Positions 1 to 6,982 of a DNA stretch of 11,141 nt are shown piece after piece; position 1 is the stretch's first letter, and every line of letters begins with the position of its first letter. Below the pieces are notes generated by a model, which worked only from the letters and a program-made list of their open reading frames with translations, did no database searches and was not told the DNA's origin. The stretch covers positions 1-11,141 of the forward strand of contig JAUVFY010000031.1 in NCBI GenBank assembly GCA_030594025.1, read 5' to 3'. Source of the stretch: Deltaproteobacteria bacterium. Lineage in GTDB: Bacteria; Desulfobacterota; GWC2-55-46; JAUVFY01. Both the position numbers and the translations under genes were made by a program.

Positions 1-1
1 C

Positions 2-178
2 GCGAAAAAATACATCGAAAAGGGCAATATGGGGGGCAAGGGCTCTGATGCGCATAAGGCCGCTGTCGTTGGAGATACCGTGGGCGACCCCTTCAAGGAC
101 ACGTCCGGCCCGGCCATGAACATACTGATTAAGCTAATGAGCATAGTCTCGCTCGTTATAGCCCCCTTGCTTGTTTAA
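2..178 (+). CDS. hppA: Membrane-bound ion-pumping pyrophosphatase, C-terminal end (partial)
   Basis: Only the last 58 codons are present; the gene starts upstream of the window. H+/Na+-translocating pyrophosphatases couple PPi hydrolysis in the cytoplasm to ion export through an integral membrane protein of roughly 16 helices. The visible segment carries the family's conserved C-terminal block: [14 protein letters not shown], followed by the hydrophobic final helix [18 protein letters not shown] and a TAA stop. The aspartates and lysine of the [13 protein letters not shown] motif belong to the Mg-PPi binding site in characterised members. The part that distinguishes K+-dependent from K+-independent types, and H+ from Na+ pumps, lies outside the window. 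A repeat-rich intergenic region follows, with no sign of co-transcription with ychF. Confidence 0.93.
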   Translation, partial: AKKYIEKGNMGGKGSDAHKAAVVGDTVGDPFKDTSGPAMNILIKLMSIVSLVIAPLLV

Positions 179-180
179 TT

Positions 181-325
181 CTTGAGGAAAACTTTTTGTA
201 AAAAGGTGCTGCGCACGGCAATTGGTTAACTCTAACCCTGAAGCTTATCGGTACGCATTGCGAAGGCCAATCACCTTAAATTGCCGCACCGCAGGTGCCC
301 TCAAACTCCTTTCAAAAACTTTCAG
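181..325 (-). repeat. Hairpin repeat, copy A, interrupted
   Basis: Read on the minus strand, 325-298 followed by 205-181 resembles the + strand element at 369-424. Both begin AAAGT, continue through a G-rich stretch ending TTTGnGGG, and have a hairpin with a TACA loop and a CTCAA or CCCAA foot. The two copies therefore lie in inverted orientation around the palindrome at 329-366. In copy A the hairpin arms are separated by about 92 nt (206-297), and a few bases of the expected arm (about TTTT) are missing at the junction. The alignment was made by eye; the interruption is an inference. Confidence 0.5.
205..299. mobile_element. Small insertion with imperfect inverted ends (MITE-like candidate)
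   Basis: The segment's ends pair imperfectly. CTGCG (209-213) matches CGCAG (290-294), and GGCAATT (217-223) matches AATTGCC (279-285), with a small internal loop between the blocks. The centre (224-278) holds no ORF and no second strong stem, apart from a competing ATTGG/CCAAT pair at 221-225 and 267-271. It sits inside copy A of the hairpin repeat. It could be a miniature non-autonomous element or a single long structured RNA hairpin. I see no clear target-site duplication. Confidence 0.35.
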
Positions 326-328
326 TTC

Positions 329-366
329 TTCCTGAGTAGCCCCCCACATGGGGGGCTACTCAGGAA
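329..366. repeat. Perfect 17-bp palindrome with ACAT loop
   Basis: The arm at 329-345 (ending in six C) is exactly complementary to 350-366 (starting with six G), leaving a 4-nt loop ACAT. The arm contains GAGTAGCCCCC, which recurs after ychF at 1539-1549. No U-run follows on the + strand, so it is not a classical intrinsic terminator in that direction. It may be a bidirectional transcription block, a repeat-family member or a protein site. Confidence 0.8.
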
Positions 367-368
367 CT

Positions 369-424
369 AAAAGTCTTGGGATGGGGGTTTGGGGGAAACC
401 CTTCTACAGAAGGGTTTCCCCCAA
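369..424 (+). repeat. Hairpin repeat, copy B, abutting the ychF start
   Basis: TTGGGGGAAACCC (389-401) and its extension pair perfectly with 408-424, giving about 16-17 bp closed by a tiny TACA loop. An alternative hairpin, GGGTTT (385-390) with AAACCC (396-401) across GGGGG, excludes the large one. The only Shine-Dalgarno-like purine run upstream of ychF, AGAAGGG (408-414), lies inside the right arm, about 20 nt from the start codon. Copy A is its inverted relative. Confidence 0.75.
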
Positions 425-434
425 TAATAAACCA

Positions 435-1526
435 ATGGGGTTTAACTGTGGCATAGTGGGGCTTCCCAACGTGGGTAAGTCCACCATCTTCAACGCCATG
501 ACCGCCGCTCACGCCGCGGTCTCCAACTACCCCTTCTCGACCACAGACCAGAACGTGGGCATGGTGCCCCTTAAGGACGAGAGGCTTACGAGGCTCGCCG
601 AGCTTGTAAAGCCCGAGAAGGTAACCGAGACCTCCGTTGAGTTCGTGGACATAGCGGGCCTTGTAAAGGGCGCGAGCCGGGGCGAGGGCCTTGGAAACCA
701 GTTCCTGGGCCACATAAGAAACGTCGACGTGATAGCCCATATCGTTAGGTGCTTCGAAGACCCGCAGGTAGTCCATGTCGACGGCAGGGTTGACCCGCGT
801 AGCGACATCGAGACCGTGGAAACAGAGCTGATGCTCGCTGACCTCGAAACGGTTACAAGGAGGCTCGAAAAGGAAAAAAAACTTTTAAAGGCCGGGGATA
901 AGACGGTGGCCGCGGAGGTTCAAGCCTGCGAGGACGTTAAAGCCCTTCTGGAGGAGGGAAGGCCCGCAAGACTCGTCGGGGAGGAAAAAAAGGAGCTTTT
1001 AAGGGAGCTTAATCTACTTACCGTGAAACCGGGCATCTATGTGGCAAACGTGGGAGAGGAGGACCTTGCCGGAGAGGGGCCCCGTGCCAGCGCGGTAAGA
1101 GAGATAGCCGAGGCCGGGGGGGCCGGGTTTGTAGCCATCTGCGGCAAGATGGAGGCCGAGATAGCGGAGCTTCCGGCTGAAGAGAGAGCGGAGTTTTTAA
1201 AGGGGCTCGGGCTCAAGCAATCGGGACTCGCGAGGCTTGCACACACGACTTACAGGCTCCTGGGCTTCATAACCTTCTTTACCCTGGTCGGGAAAAAGGA
1301 GGTGAGGGCATGGACCGTAAAACAGGGCACCAGGGCCCCCCGGGCCGGTGGCGCAGTGCATACTGATTTTGAGCGGGGTTTCATAAAGGCCGAGGTCATG
1401 ATGTACGAGGATTTTATCGCCCTCGGTTCCGAGGCCCATTGCAGGGAAAAAGGCCTTGTGAGGCTCGAGGGCAAGGACTATATTGTAAGGGACGGTGACA
1501 TAATACACTTCAGGTTCGCCGCTTAG
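435..1526 (+). CDS. ychF: Ribosome-associated ATPase of the Obg family, YchF/OLA1
   Basis: The product is 363 aa, the same length as Escherichia coli YchF. It is a TRAFAC-class P-loop protein that prefers ATP over GTP and binds ribosomes. The P-loop is GLPNVGKST (residues 9-17). The G3 motif is DIAGLVKGAS, from residue 72. The usual NKxD specificity motif is replaced by NVGE (205-208), the change that gives YchF its ATP preference. A helical coiled-coil segment lies around residues 130-175. The C-terminal TGS domain (about 276-363) contains the conserved RAPRAGGAVHTDFERGFIKA stretch. I chose ATG 435 because the protein then begins MGFNCGIVGLPNVGKS like its homologues. The frame stays open back to 348, but that 29-codon extension is purely palindromic repeat DNA. 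No normal Shine-Dalgarno site is visible before 435. Confidence 0.96.
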   Translation: MGFNCGIVGLPNVGKSTIFNAMTAAHAAVSNYPFSTTDQNVGMVPLKDERLTRLAELVKPEKVTETSVEFVDIAGLVKGASRGEGLGNQFLGHIRNVDVIAHIVRCFEDPQVVHVDGRVDPRSDIETVETELMLADLETVTRRLEKEKKLLKAGDKTVAAEVQACEDVKALLEEGRPARLVGEEKKELLRELNLLTVKPGIYVANVGEEDLAGEGPRASAVREIAEAGGAGFVAICGKMEAEIAELPAEERAEFLKGLGLKQSGLARLAHTTYRLLGFITFFTLVGKKEVRAWTVKQGTRAPRAGGAVHTDFERGFIKAEVMMYEDFIALGSEAHCREKGLVRLEGKDYIVRDGDIIHFRFAA

Positions 1527-1533
1527 GGTTTTC

Positions 1534-1552
1534 CCCGGGAGTAGCCCCCGGG
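1534..1552 (+). repeat. CCCGGG hairpin after ychF
   Basis: CCCGGG (1534-1539) pairs with CCCGGG (1547-1552) across a 7-nt loop, just 8 nt after the ychF stop. No U-run follows, so a terminator role is only possible. The loop region contains GAGTAGCCCCC, also present in the palindrome before ychF. Confidence 0.4.
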
Positions 1553-1598
1553 TTGGAGATCGAGCCTGGAAATTATCAACCGCAGGCGATAATATTTC

Positions 1599-1627
1599 TT
1601 GATTCAACTGCCACAATAGTATAAAAT
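1599..1627 (+). promoter_or_regulatory. Sigma-70-type promoter for the rpsF operon
   Basis: TTGATT (1599-1604) and TAAAAT (1622-1627) are separated by exactly 17 nt in an AT-rich island, with an overlapping TATAAA at 1620-1625. Transcription would start near 1634, leaving a leader of about 90 nt before rpsF. This is the best promoter match between ychF and rpsF. Confidence 0.6.
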
Positions 1628-1667
1628 TCAAAAATCACTTATTAAGGGATAACACAATAAGGACCTT

Positions 1668-1706
1668 GCCCCTGCTCAAAGCACGGGGCGAACCCGTTTT
1701 ATCGGG
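1668..1706 (+). promoter_or_regulatory. Structured 5' leader of rpsF, possible S6:S18 autoregulatory element
   Basis: Two hairpins are visible. In the first, GCCCC (1668-1672) pairs with GGGGC (1685-1689). After a bulged C (1684), TGC (1673-1675) pairs with GCA (1681-1683) around a TCAAA loop. In the second, CCCG (1693-1696) pairs with CGGG (1703-1706). The Shine-Dalgarno site follows at 1714. Many bacteria have an rpsF leader bound by the S6:S18 heterodimer, which makes this position suggestive. I have not matched it to that consensus, so the function is an inference. Confidence 0.35.
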
Positions 1707-1725
1707 GAACCAGAAGGAGGGGAAG

Positions 1726-2106
1726 ATGGAAAGACATTACGAGACCGTCTGTATCGTAAAGCCCGACATAGGCGAGGATGCCATAAAGGGGATAATAACC
1801 AGGGCCACCTCCGTCGTCGAGGACAATGACGGCAAGGACGTCCTGGTGGACGAATGGGGCAGACGCAAACTCGCCTATCCCATCCAGAAAAAGAACGAGG
1901 GCTTCTACTTTGTTATAACCTACACGAGCCCGCCCCCGGCGAACAAGGAACTGGAACGGATTTTAAAACTCAACGAGGATGTACTCCGTTACCAGACGGT
2001 AGGTCTCAAGGTGAGGGTGTCAGTGGCCGAAGAACCTGCCGCAGAAGAGGCTACTGAGAAGACTCCCGGCGAAGAGACAGAAAAAGGAGAAGGCCATGCA
2101 GAGTAG
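1726..2106 (+). CDS. rpsF: 30S ribosomal protein S6
   Basis: The 126-aa product is small-subunit protein S6, which dimerises with S18 and binds the central domain of 16S rRNA. Hallmarks are the N-terminal [13 protein letters not shown] strand and the [10 protein letters not shown] block (about residues 45-54), followed by the second strand and helix ending in [12 protein letters not shown]. Residues from about 100 on form an acidic, Glu-rich tail ([20 protein letters not shown]), a common disordered extension in S6. The start at 1726 is set by a strong AAGGAGG (1714-1720) with 5-nt spacing; in-frame upstream codons back to 1666 belong to the leader hairpins. The gene overlaps rpsR by 11 nt, implying translational coupling that matches the S6:S18 partnership. 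Confidence 0.96.
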   Translation: MERHYETVCIVKPDIGEDAIKGIITRATSVVEDNDGKDVLVDEWGRRKLAYPIQKKNEGFYFVITYTSPPPANKELERILKLNEDVLRYQTVGLKVRVSVAEEPAAEEATEKTPGEETEKGEGHAE

Positions 2107-2404
2107 TGGTAGGAGGCCGAGCCCCAGGGGCGGTAATAGGAGGCCCGCTCGCGGCGAGGGTCCCAGGGGGCCCAGGAGGATATACCGCGCGAAGAAGGTC
2201 TGCCGTTTCTGCAAAAACCCCGAGATAAAGATAGATTACAAGGACGCAAAGGCTCTCAGGCCCTTTATAACCGAGAGGGGCAAGATTGTGCCCCGCAGGA
2301 TAAGCGGCAACTGCGCGAGTCACCAGAGGGAGGTCTGCCGGGCCATAAAACGTGCAAGGAACCTGGCCATAGTTCCATTCACGGCCATTTCCATGCATAT
2401 GTAG
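2096..2404 (+). CDS. rpsR: 30S ribosomal protein S18 with basic N-terminal extension
   Basis: The 102-aa product is S18, the partner of S6 on the 30S platform. The core begins near residue 30 and contains [37 protein letters not shown] and [18 protein letters not shown], all typical. C36, C39, C73 and H76 (with C81 nearby) suggest the zinc-binding (C+) type of S18. S18 is usually about 75 aa, so residues 1-29, rich in Arg, Gly and Pro ([20 protein letters not shown]), are an extra tail. AAGGAG (2084-2089), 6 nt before the ATG and inside rpsF, supports this start. A 30-nt gap leads to rplI. Confidence 0.95.
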   Translation: MQSSGRRPSPRGGNRRPARGEGPRGPRRIYRAKKVCRFCKNPEIKIDYKDAKALRPFITERGKIVPRRISGNCASHQREVCRAIKRARNLAIVPFTAISMHM

Positions 2405-2434
2405 ACACCGAATCATCACGCAGGAGTCATCTTT

Positions 2435-2881
2435 ATGAGGGTAATACTTAAAGAGAACGTACCGAGCCTTGGCTCTTTCGGAGACATCGTCAAGGTTGCG
2501 GACGGTTACGCGAGGAACTATCTTATACCCAGGAACATCGCCATAGAGGCCACGAAGAGCAACCTGAGACAGTTCGAGGCCGAGCGGGTCTCCTGGGACA
2601 AAAAAGCTCAGAATATAAAAGAACAGGCCGAAAAGCTGGCCCAGGAACTCGAGCCCCTTGAGCTTAACTTCCCGAGAAAGGCCGGGGAGGAAGAAAAGAT
2701 ATTCGGCTCCGTCACCTCCATTGACATCGAGGAAGAACTCAAGAAAAAGGGTTTTAATCAATTAGACAAAAGGGACATCCTCCTGGATGAGCCGATAAAA
2801 AAACTCGGGGTTTACACGGTGGGGATAAAACTCCACCCCGAGGTAACCACGAATATCAAGGTCTGGGTCGTAAAGGAATAA
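2435..2881 (+). CDS. rplI: 50S ribosomal protein L9
   Basis: The 148-aa product is full length for L9, which binds 23S rRNA near the L1 stalk base and limits frameshifting. The N-terminal domain carries MRVILKENVPSLGSFGDIVK and the family signature VADGYARNYLIPRNIAIEA (about residues 21-39). A long charged helix follows (about 40-75). The C-terminal domain has IFGSVTSIDI and the closing VGIKLHPEVTTNIKVWVV. AGGAG (2422-2426) lies 8 nt before the ATG. The DUF2232 membrane protein gene that sits between rpsR and rplI in some related lineages is absent here. L9 probably shares the rpsF transcript. Confidence 0.96.
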   Translation: MRVILKENVPSLGSFGDIVKVADGYARNYLIPRNIAIEATKSNLRQFEAERVSWDKKAQNIKEQAEKLAQELEPLELNFPRKAGEEEKIFGSVTSIDIEEELKKKGFNQLDKRDILLDEPIKKLGVYTVGIKLHPEVTTNIKVWVVKE

Positions 2882-2894
2882 CCCACCGTGTCCG

Positions 2895-2921
2895 TTGACC
2901 TTTTACCGGCCTCGTTAAAAT
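2895..2921 (+). promoter_or_regulatory. Possible promoter for dnaB
   Basis: TTGACC (2895-2900) and TAAAAT (2916-2921) each match the sigma-70 consensus at five of six positions, but the spacer is only 15 nt. It lies in the 98-nt gap between rplI and dnaB. dnaB may instead be read from the rpsF promoter. Confidence 0.3.
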
Positions 2922-2979
2922 CTTTTTCTTGCCGACGGGGTTCACGGGTACGAGTAATTAATCTTTAACCCCCCTTCCT

Positions 2980-4389
2980 ATGGCGCGTCGACTTCAACAA
3001 ACAGAACCTATCCACAGGGTGCCTCCCCACAACCTCGAGGCGGAGCAGGCCGTGCTTGGCGGCATACTACTGGAAAAGGAAGCGATAGGCAAGGTCCTTG
3101 AGTTCCTCTCCGCCGATGGGTCGGATTTTTACAGCCCCGCCCACCGAGAGCTCTTTAAAGCTATGGTCTCGCTCTATGAAAAAAACGCTCCCGTGGACGC
3201 CATAACCCTTGCCGAACACTTCAAGGACTCCTCTTCGCTGGACTCCGTGGGCGGTCTCTCCTACCTCGGGATAATTTTTGAAGCCACCCCCACCGCAGCC
3301 AATATCAATTACTATACAAGGCTCGTAAGGGAGAAGTCGCTTTTGAGGAAACTCATAAGCGCTTCGACCGAGATAATCACGCGAAGCTACGAGGGAGGGG
3401 AGTCCATAGAGGACTTCATAGACGATGCGGAAAGGATAATATTCGAGGTCTCCCAGGACAAGGAAAAAAAGTCATTTTACGCCCTGAACGAGATAATAAA
3501 GGACACCTTCGAGGCCGTAGAAAAACTCTATGAGAACCAGACCCATGTAACCGGGGTGCCCACGGGCTATAAGGACATCGACAACTTAACCGCCGGGCTG
3601 CAATCCTCGGACCTCATCGTGGTTGCCGGGCGGCCGAGCATGGGAAAGACCTCTTTAGCGCTCAACATGGCCGAGTACGCCGCGGTAGAGGCCAGGTGTC
3701 CGGTAGCCATATTCTCGCTCGAGATGAGCAAGGAGCAGCTCACCCAGAGGATGCTCGCCTCCAGGGCCAGGGTGGACCTGGGGAGGCTCAGGAAGGGCTT
3801 TTTAAGGGATGAGGACTGGAACAGCCTGACAACGGCCGTGGGGACCCTCTACGAGGCCCCCATATTTATCGACGACACACCGGCCCTGACGGTACTCGAT
3901 GTGAGGGCAAAGGCCAGGAGGTTGAAGGCCGAAAAGGGGCTCAAGCTCATTATAGTGGACTATCTGCAGCTTATGCGCGGAAGACGCAACTCGGACAACC
4001 GCGAGCAGGAGATATCCGAGATATCGAGGGGTCTCAAGACCCTGGCAAAGGAGCTGAGCTTGCCAGTTGTGGCACTGTCGCAGCTCTCGAGGAGGACCGA
4101 GCAGCGCGAGAGGAACAGGCCCCAGCTCTCGGACCTTCGTGAGTCCGGGGCAATCGAGCAGGATGCGGACGTTGTAATGTTCGTCTTCAGGGAGACCCTC
4201 TACAAGCCCTGTGACTGCCCCAAGGAGCTATGCACCTGCGGGGTAAGGCGGGGTGCGGAGATAATAGTGGCCAAGCAGCGTAACGGCCCCACGGACACCG
4301 TAAAGCTCACGTTCATGAACGAGTTTACGAGGTTCGAAGACCAGAGCCAGGTGGACTACGGAGACGTACACGGAGAATGGGTCGAATAA
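2980..4389 (+). CDS. dnaB: Replicative DNA helicase DnaB
   Basis: The 469-aa product is the hexameric 5'-3' helicase of the replication fork. The N-terminal helical domain begins RVPPHNLEAEQAVLGGILL (residues 13-31), followed by the linker and the RecA-like motor. Walker A is GRPSMGKTS (217-225), SLEMSKEQL follows (246-254), Walker B is LIIVDYLQL (323-331) and the SQLSRRTEQR motif starts at 367. LSDLRESGAIEQDAD and AKQRNGPTDTVKL complete the core. There is no intein. An oddity is CDCPKELCTC (411-420), a CxCx4CxC cluster in a loop that lacks cysteines in well-known DnaB proteins. No Shine-Dalgarno site is apparent before ATG 2980; the start is chosen because it leaves the usual short lead-in to RVPPHNLEAE. 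Confidence 0.97.
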   Translation: MARRLQQTEPIHRVPPHNLEAEQAVLGGILLEKEAIGKVLEFLSADGSDFYSPAHRELFKAMVSLYEKNAPVDAITLAEHFKDSSSLDSVGGLSYLGIIFEATPTAANINYYTRLVREKSLLRKLISASTEIITRSYEGGESIEDFIDDAERIIFEVSQDKEKKSFYALNEIIKDTFEAVEKLYENQTHVTGVPTGYKDIDNLTAGLQSSDLIVVAGRPSMGKTSLALNMAEYAAVEARCPVAIFSLEMSKEQLTQRMLASRARVDLGRLRKGFLRDEDWNSLTTAVGTLYEAPIFIDDTPALTVLDVRAKARRLKAEKGLKLIIVDYLQLMRGRRNSDNREQEISEISRGLKTLAKELSLPVVALSQLSRRTEQRERNRPQLSDLRESGAIEQDADVVMFVFRETLYKPCDCPKELCTCGVRRGAEIIVAKQRNGPTDTVKLTFMNEFTRFEDQSQVDYGDVHGEWVE

Positions 4390-4395
4390 GGGGCC

Positions 4396-4481
4396 ATGGG
4401 CCCTTTCCTTAATGGGCTCTTTCTTTAAGCCACGGGCCCCTCTCCTTAATGGGCCCTTTCCGCTGGCCATGGGCCCTTTCC
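4396..4481. repeat. Degenerate minisatellite of ATGGGCCCTTTCC units
   Basis: Five copies of a 13-14-nt core start at 4396, 4412, 4432, 4449 and 4469. Three are identical (ATGGGCCCTTTCC) and two have substitutions. The spacing alternates 16, 20, 17, 20, so the higher-order unit is about 36-37 nt. Four of the five cores contain GGGCCC or GGGCCCC, which is self-complementary, so several mutually exclusive hairpins could form in RNA. It fills most of the gap between dnaB and priA. No convincing U-run terminator is present. Confidence 0.85.
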
Positions 4482-4525
4482 GCATTTAAGCAACCCGTAA
4501 GATTATTCGTGGATAAAGTGAAGAG

Positions 4526-6928
4526 GTGAAGAAGTTTGCAGATGTTATTGTTTCCCTCCCGGTTGAGGGTTTTTTCAGCTATGAAATACCCGCCCACCTG
4601 GTAAAGGACGTTCAGGCAGGTAAACGCGTCCTTGTACCCTTCGGAAGACGCACAGTAACAGGCTACGTAGTAGAATTAAAAAAGACCCCCGCCGTAGAAA
4701 AACCCAGAGATATCCTCGACGTGCTCGACGGAGAACCCATCTTTGACGAAAAGAGGTTTTTGTTCTTTAAATGGCTCGCCTCGTACTATTTCGCGCCCCT
4801 GGGTGAGGTCCTCTCACTTGCCCACCCTGCCTCTGCCAACCCGATGAGTTACAGGTACTTCCGCCCTGCAGGAGAGGTGCCTGCTTCACTAAAGGGACTC
4901 AAAAGAGATGTCCTCGATGCCGTAAGAGGCGGCGTAACGCTTAAAACGCTCGTTAAAAGATTCAAGGGCAGGGCGGTACACTCTACAGTTGAGGCACTTA
5001 AAAGCCAGGGGCTTTTAACCGAAGAGGTGCGCTTAAGGGGCGGGCCGAAGGCTAAACTCGAGACCGTCGTTTCCATAGCTCCGGGCGTCTCCCTACCTAA
5101 AGTCCTTAAAGAGACTGAAAGATACCCGTTACAGTCAAAGGTCTTCAACTATCTCCTCGAAAAGGGGCAGTCCAAGCTTAAGGCATTGAGAAAGGAACTC
5201 GGAAGCGTCGACCGGGTGGTAAAGAGGCTCGAAGACAAGGGGTTTGTGGTAGCCGAAAGGAGGGAGGTAAAAAGAGACCCTGTGGTAGATATCGCCCCGA
5301 GGCCCATCGAGCACGAGCCCACGAGCGAGCAGAAAAAGGCCATAGAGGCCCTTTCAGGGGCCATAACAAAAGCCGGACGTTTTTCACCCTACCTCCTTTA
5401 CGGCGTAACGGGGAGCGGAAAAACACTCGTATACCTGAAGGCCATCGAGAAGGCCGTGGAGGCGGGCAAAAAGGTCATCTTCCTTGTACCCGAGATAGCC
5501 CTTACCTCGAGGGCCGTAGCTTACCTCTCCGGGAAATTCCCGGGAAGGGTCGCAGTCGTGCACAGCTCGCTATCCGAGGGCGAGAGATTCGATCAGCGGC
5601 GGCGGATATTGAAGGGAGAGGTAGACGTCGTAATAGGGGCCAGGTCGGCTCTTTTCTCGCCCATTAAGGACCTGGGCCTGATCGTTGTGGACGAAGAGCA
5701 CGATACTTCGTATAAGCAGGAAGAGGGGGTCAGGTACAACGCTCGGGATGCGGCCCTCATGCTCGGAAAATTCCTGGGCATAACGGTTGTGCTCGGCTCC
5801 GCGACACCCTCGGTGGAGACCTTTTATAACGCACAGACGGGCAAAATCACCCCCCTTTATCTTAAAAAGAGGGTCAAAGGGTTAAAACTTCCCCCCATAG
5901 AGGCCCTTGACACGAAGGGAGAAAAGGGTGGAGTACTTTCCGGGAGTCTTAAGCGTCTGATGGCAGAATCCCTCGACGAGGGGCACCAGGTGCTCCTTTT
6001 CTTGAACAGGAGGGGCTTTTCTAACTTCCTTGTATGCAGGGACTGCGGCCATATCCCGGGCTGCTTAAACTGTTCGGTATCACTTACCATGCACAAGGGC
6101 GTACGGGCGCTGAAATGCCACTACTGCGACTTTACGGTTGATATCCCCACGGTATGCCCCGGGTGCGGTGGATATAACCTCGTCGACCCGGGCATAGGCA
6201 CCGAGAAGGCCGAAGAGGAGGTGAGAAGGGATTTCCCGGATGCGAGGGTGGGAAGGATGGACAGGGACACCACGAGGAAGAAGGGTGCGGCGAGAAGGAT
6301 AATCGATGCCGTGGAGGAAGGCACGGTCGATGTACTCGTAGGCACCCAGATGGTCTCCAAGGGGCATCACTTCCCCGGGATAACACTCGTGGGGGTGCTT
6401 TCCGGCGACACCGCTCTAAACATCCCTGATTTCAGGAGTTCCGAGAGGACCTTTCAGCTAATAACCCAGGCAGGCGGCAGGGCGGGTCGAGGGCATGCCC
6501 CTGCAAGGGTCCTGGTTCAGACCCTTAACCCCGAACACTACAGTTTCACCAAAGCCGCAAGCCACGACTACGAGGGGTTTTTCGCCGAGGAGCTCAAGGC
6601 CAGAAAAGAGGCGGCCTACCCGCCCTTTGTAAGGCTCTGCCTTGTAAGGGTCGAGGGGACAAAGGAAGAAAGGGTCGTAGAGGCCGCGAAGGCATTGAAG
6701 GATATGGCCGAAAGGAAGCTCGCGGGGAGGATTAAGATTTCGGCGCTCGGCCCCGCGCCGGCGCTCCTTGCGAAACTCAAGGGGCGCTTCAGGTGGCAGA
6801 TACTTTTGAAAGGCGCTGATGCAAAGGAACTTAACCGCTTTGCATGGGAGGTCAAAAGAGGTTTCGAACGGATGGGCCTCAAGGGGGTAAACGTCACCTT
6901 AGACATGGACCCGGTAACGACGGTTTAA
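4526..6928 (+). CDS. priA: Primosomal replication-restart helicase PriA
   Basis: The 800-aa product is a 3'-5' superfamily 2 helicase that recognises stalled forks and helps reload DnaB. An N-terminal 3'-end-binding domain (about 1-105) opens with ADVIVSLPVEGFFSYEIP. A winged-helix region precedes the helicase lobes. Walker A is GVTGSGKT (293-300), motif II is DEEH (389-392), and GSATPS (424-429) and QAGGRAGRG (648-656) are motifs III and VI. Eight cysteines (504, 507, 513, 516, 531, 534, 544, 547) form the paired zinc sites. E. coli PriA is 732 aa, so this one is somewhat long. The start is GTG 4526, the first start codon after an in-frame TAA at 4514. AAGAG abuts it, so the ribosome site is poor. 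The stop overlaps the terminator. Confidence 0.96.
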   Translation: MKKFADVIVSLPVEGFFSYEIPAHLVKDVQAGKRVLVPFGRRTVTGYVVELKKTPAVEKPRDILDVLDGEPIFDEKRFLFFKWLASYYFAPLGEVLSLAHPASANPMSYRYFRPAGEVPASLKGLKRDVLDAVRGGVTLKTLVKRFKGRAVHSTVEALKSQGLLTEEVRLRGGPKAKLETVVSIAPGVSLPKVLKETERYPLQSKVFNYLLEKGQSKLKALRKELGSVDRVVKRLEDKGFVVAERREVKRDPVVDIAPRPIEHEPTSEQKKAIEALSGAITKAGRFSPYLLYGVTGSGKTLVYLKAIEKAVEAGKKVIFLVPEIALTSRAVAYLSGKFPGRVAVVHSSLSEGERFDQRRRILKGEVDVVIGARSALFSPIKDLGLIVVDEEHDTSYKQEEGVRYNARDAALMLGKFLGITVVLGSATPSVETFYNAQTGKITPLYLKKRVKGLKLPPIEALDTKGEKGGVLSGSLKRLMAESLDEGHQVLLFLNRRGFSNFLVCRDCGHIPGCLNCSVSLTMHKGVRALKCHYCDFTVDIPTVCPGCGGYNLVDPGIGTEKAEEEVRRDFPDARVGRMDRDTTRKKGAARRIIDAVEEGTVDVLVGTQMVSKGHHFPGITLVGVLSGDTALNIPDFRSSERTFQLITQAGGRAGRGHAPARVLVQTLNPEHYSFTKAASHDYEGFFAEELKARKEAAYPPFVRLCLVRVEGTKEERVVEAAKALKDMAERKLAGRIKISALGPAPALLAKLKGRFRWQILLKGADAKELNRFAWEVKRGFERMGLKGVNVTLDMDPVTTV

Positions 6929-6947
6929 CCGTCTGAGACGGTTTTTT
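6927..6947 (+). terminator. Intrinsic terminator of priA
   Basis: AACCGTC (6927-6933) pairs with GACGGTT (6937-6943) around a TGA loop, and the U-run reaches 6947. The first two stem bases are the last two of the priA stop codon. This marks the end of the backbone transcript and the left edge of the accessory segment. Confidence 0.8.
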
Positions 6948-6982
6948 GCGTTTATGAATGAAAAATCCTTTCTCTTCCTGAA

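Noticed and set aside
329..366. Intrinsic terminator of hppA
   Set aside because: The stem is strong but no U-run follows on the + strand, and it lies about 150 nt after the stop codon.
348..434. N-terminal extension of YchF starting at ATG 348
   Set aside because: The 29 codons translate palindromic repeat DNA, the ATG lies in the loop and arm of a hairpin, and YchF homologues begin at the codon equivalent to 435.
2051..2761. Minus-strand ORF of 236 codons across rpsR and rplI
   Set aside because: It is antisense to two certain ribosomal protein genes and its composition mirrors their codons.
4396..4481. CRISPR array
   Set aside because: The repeat core is only 13-14 nt, the intervals are 3-7 nt, and there are no unique spacers or cas genes.
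4228..4597. Minus-strand ORFs with repeated KGP/KER motifs near the dnaB-priA junction
   Set aside because: The repeat motifs come from translating the GGGCCC minisatellite; no ribosome site and no family resemblance.
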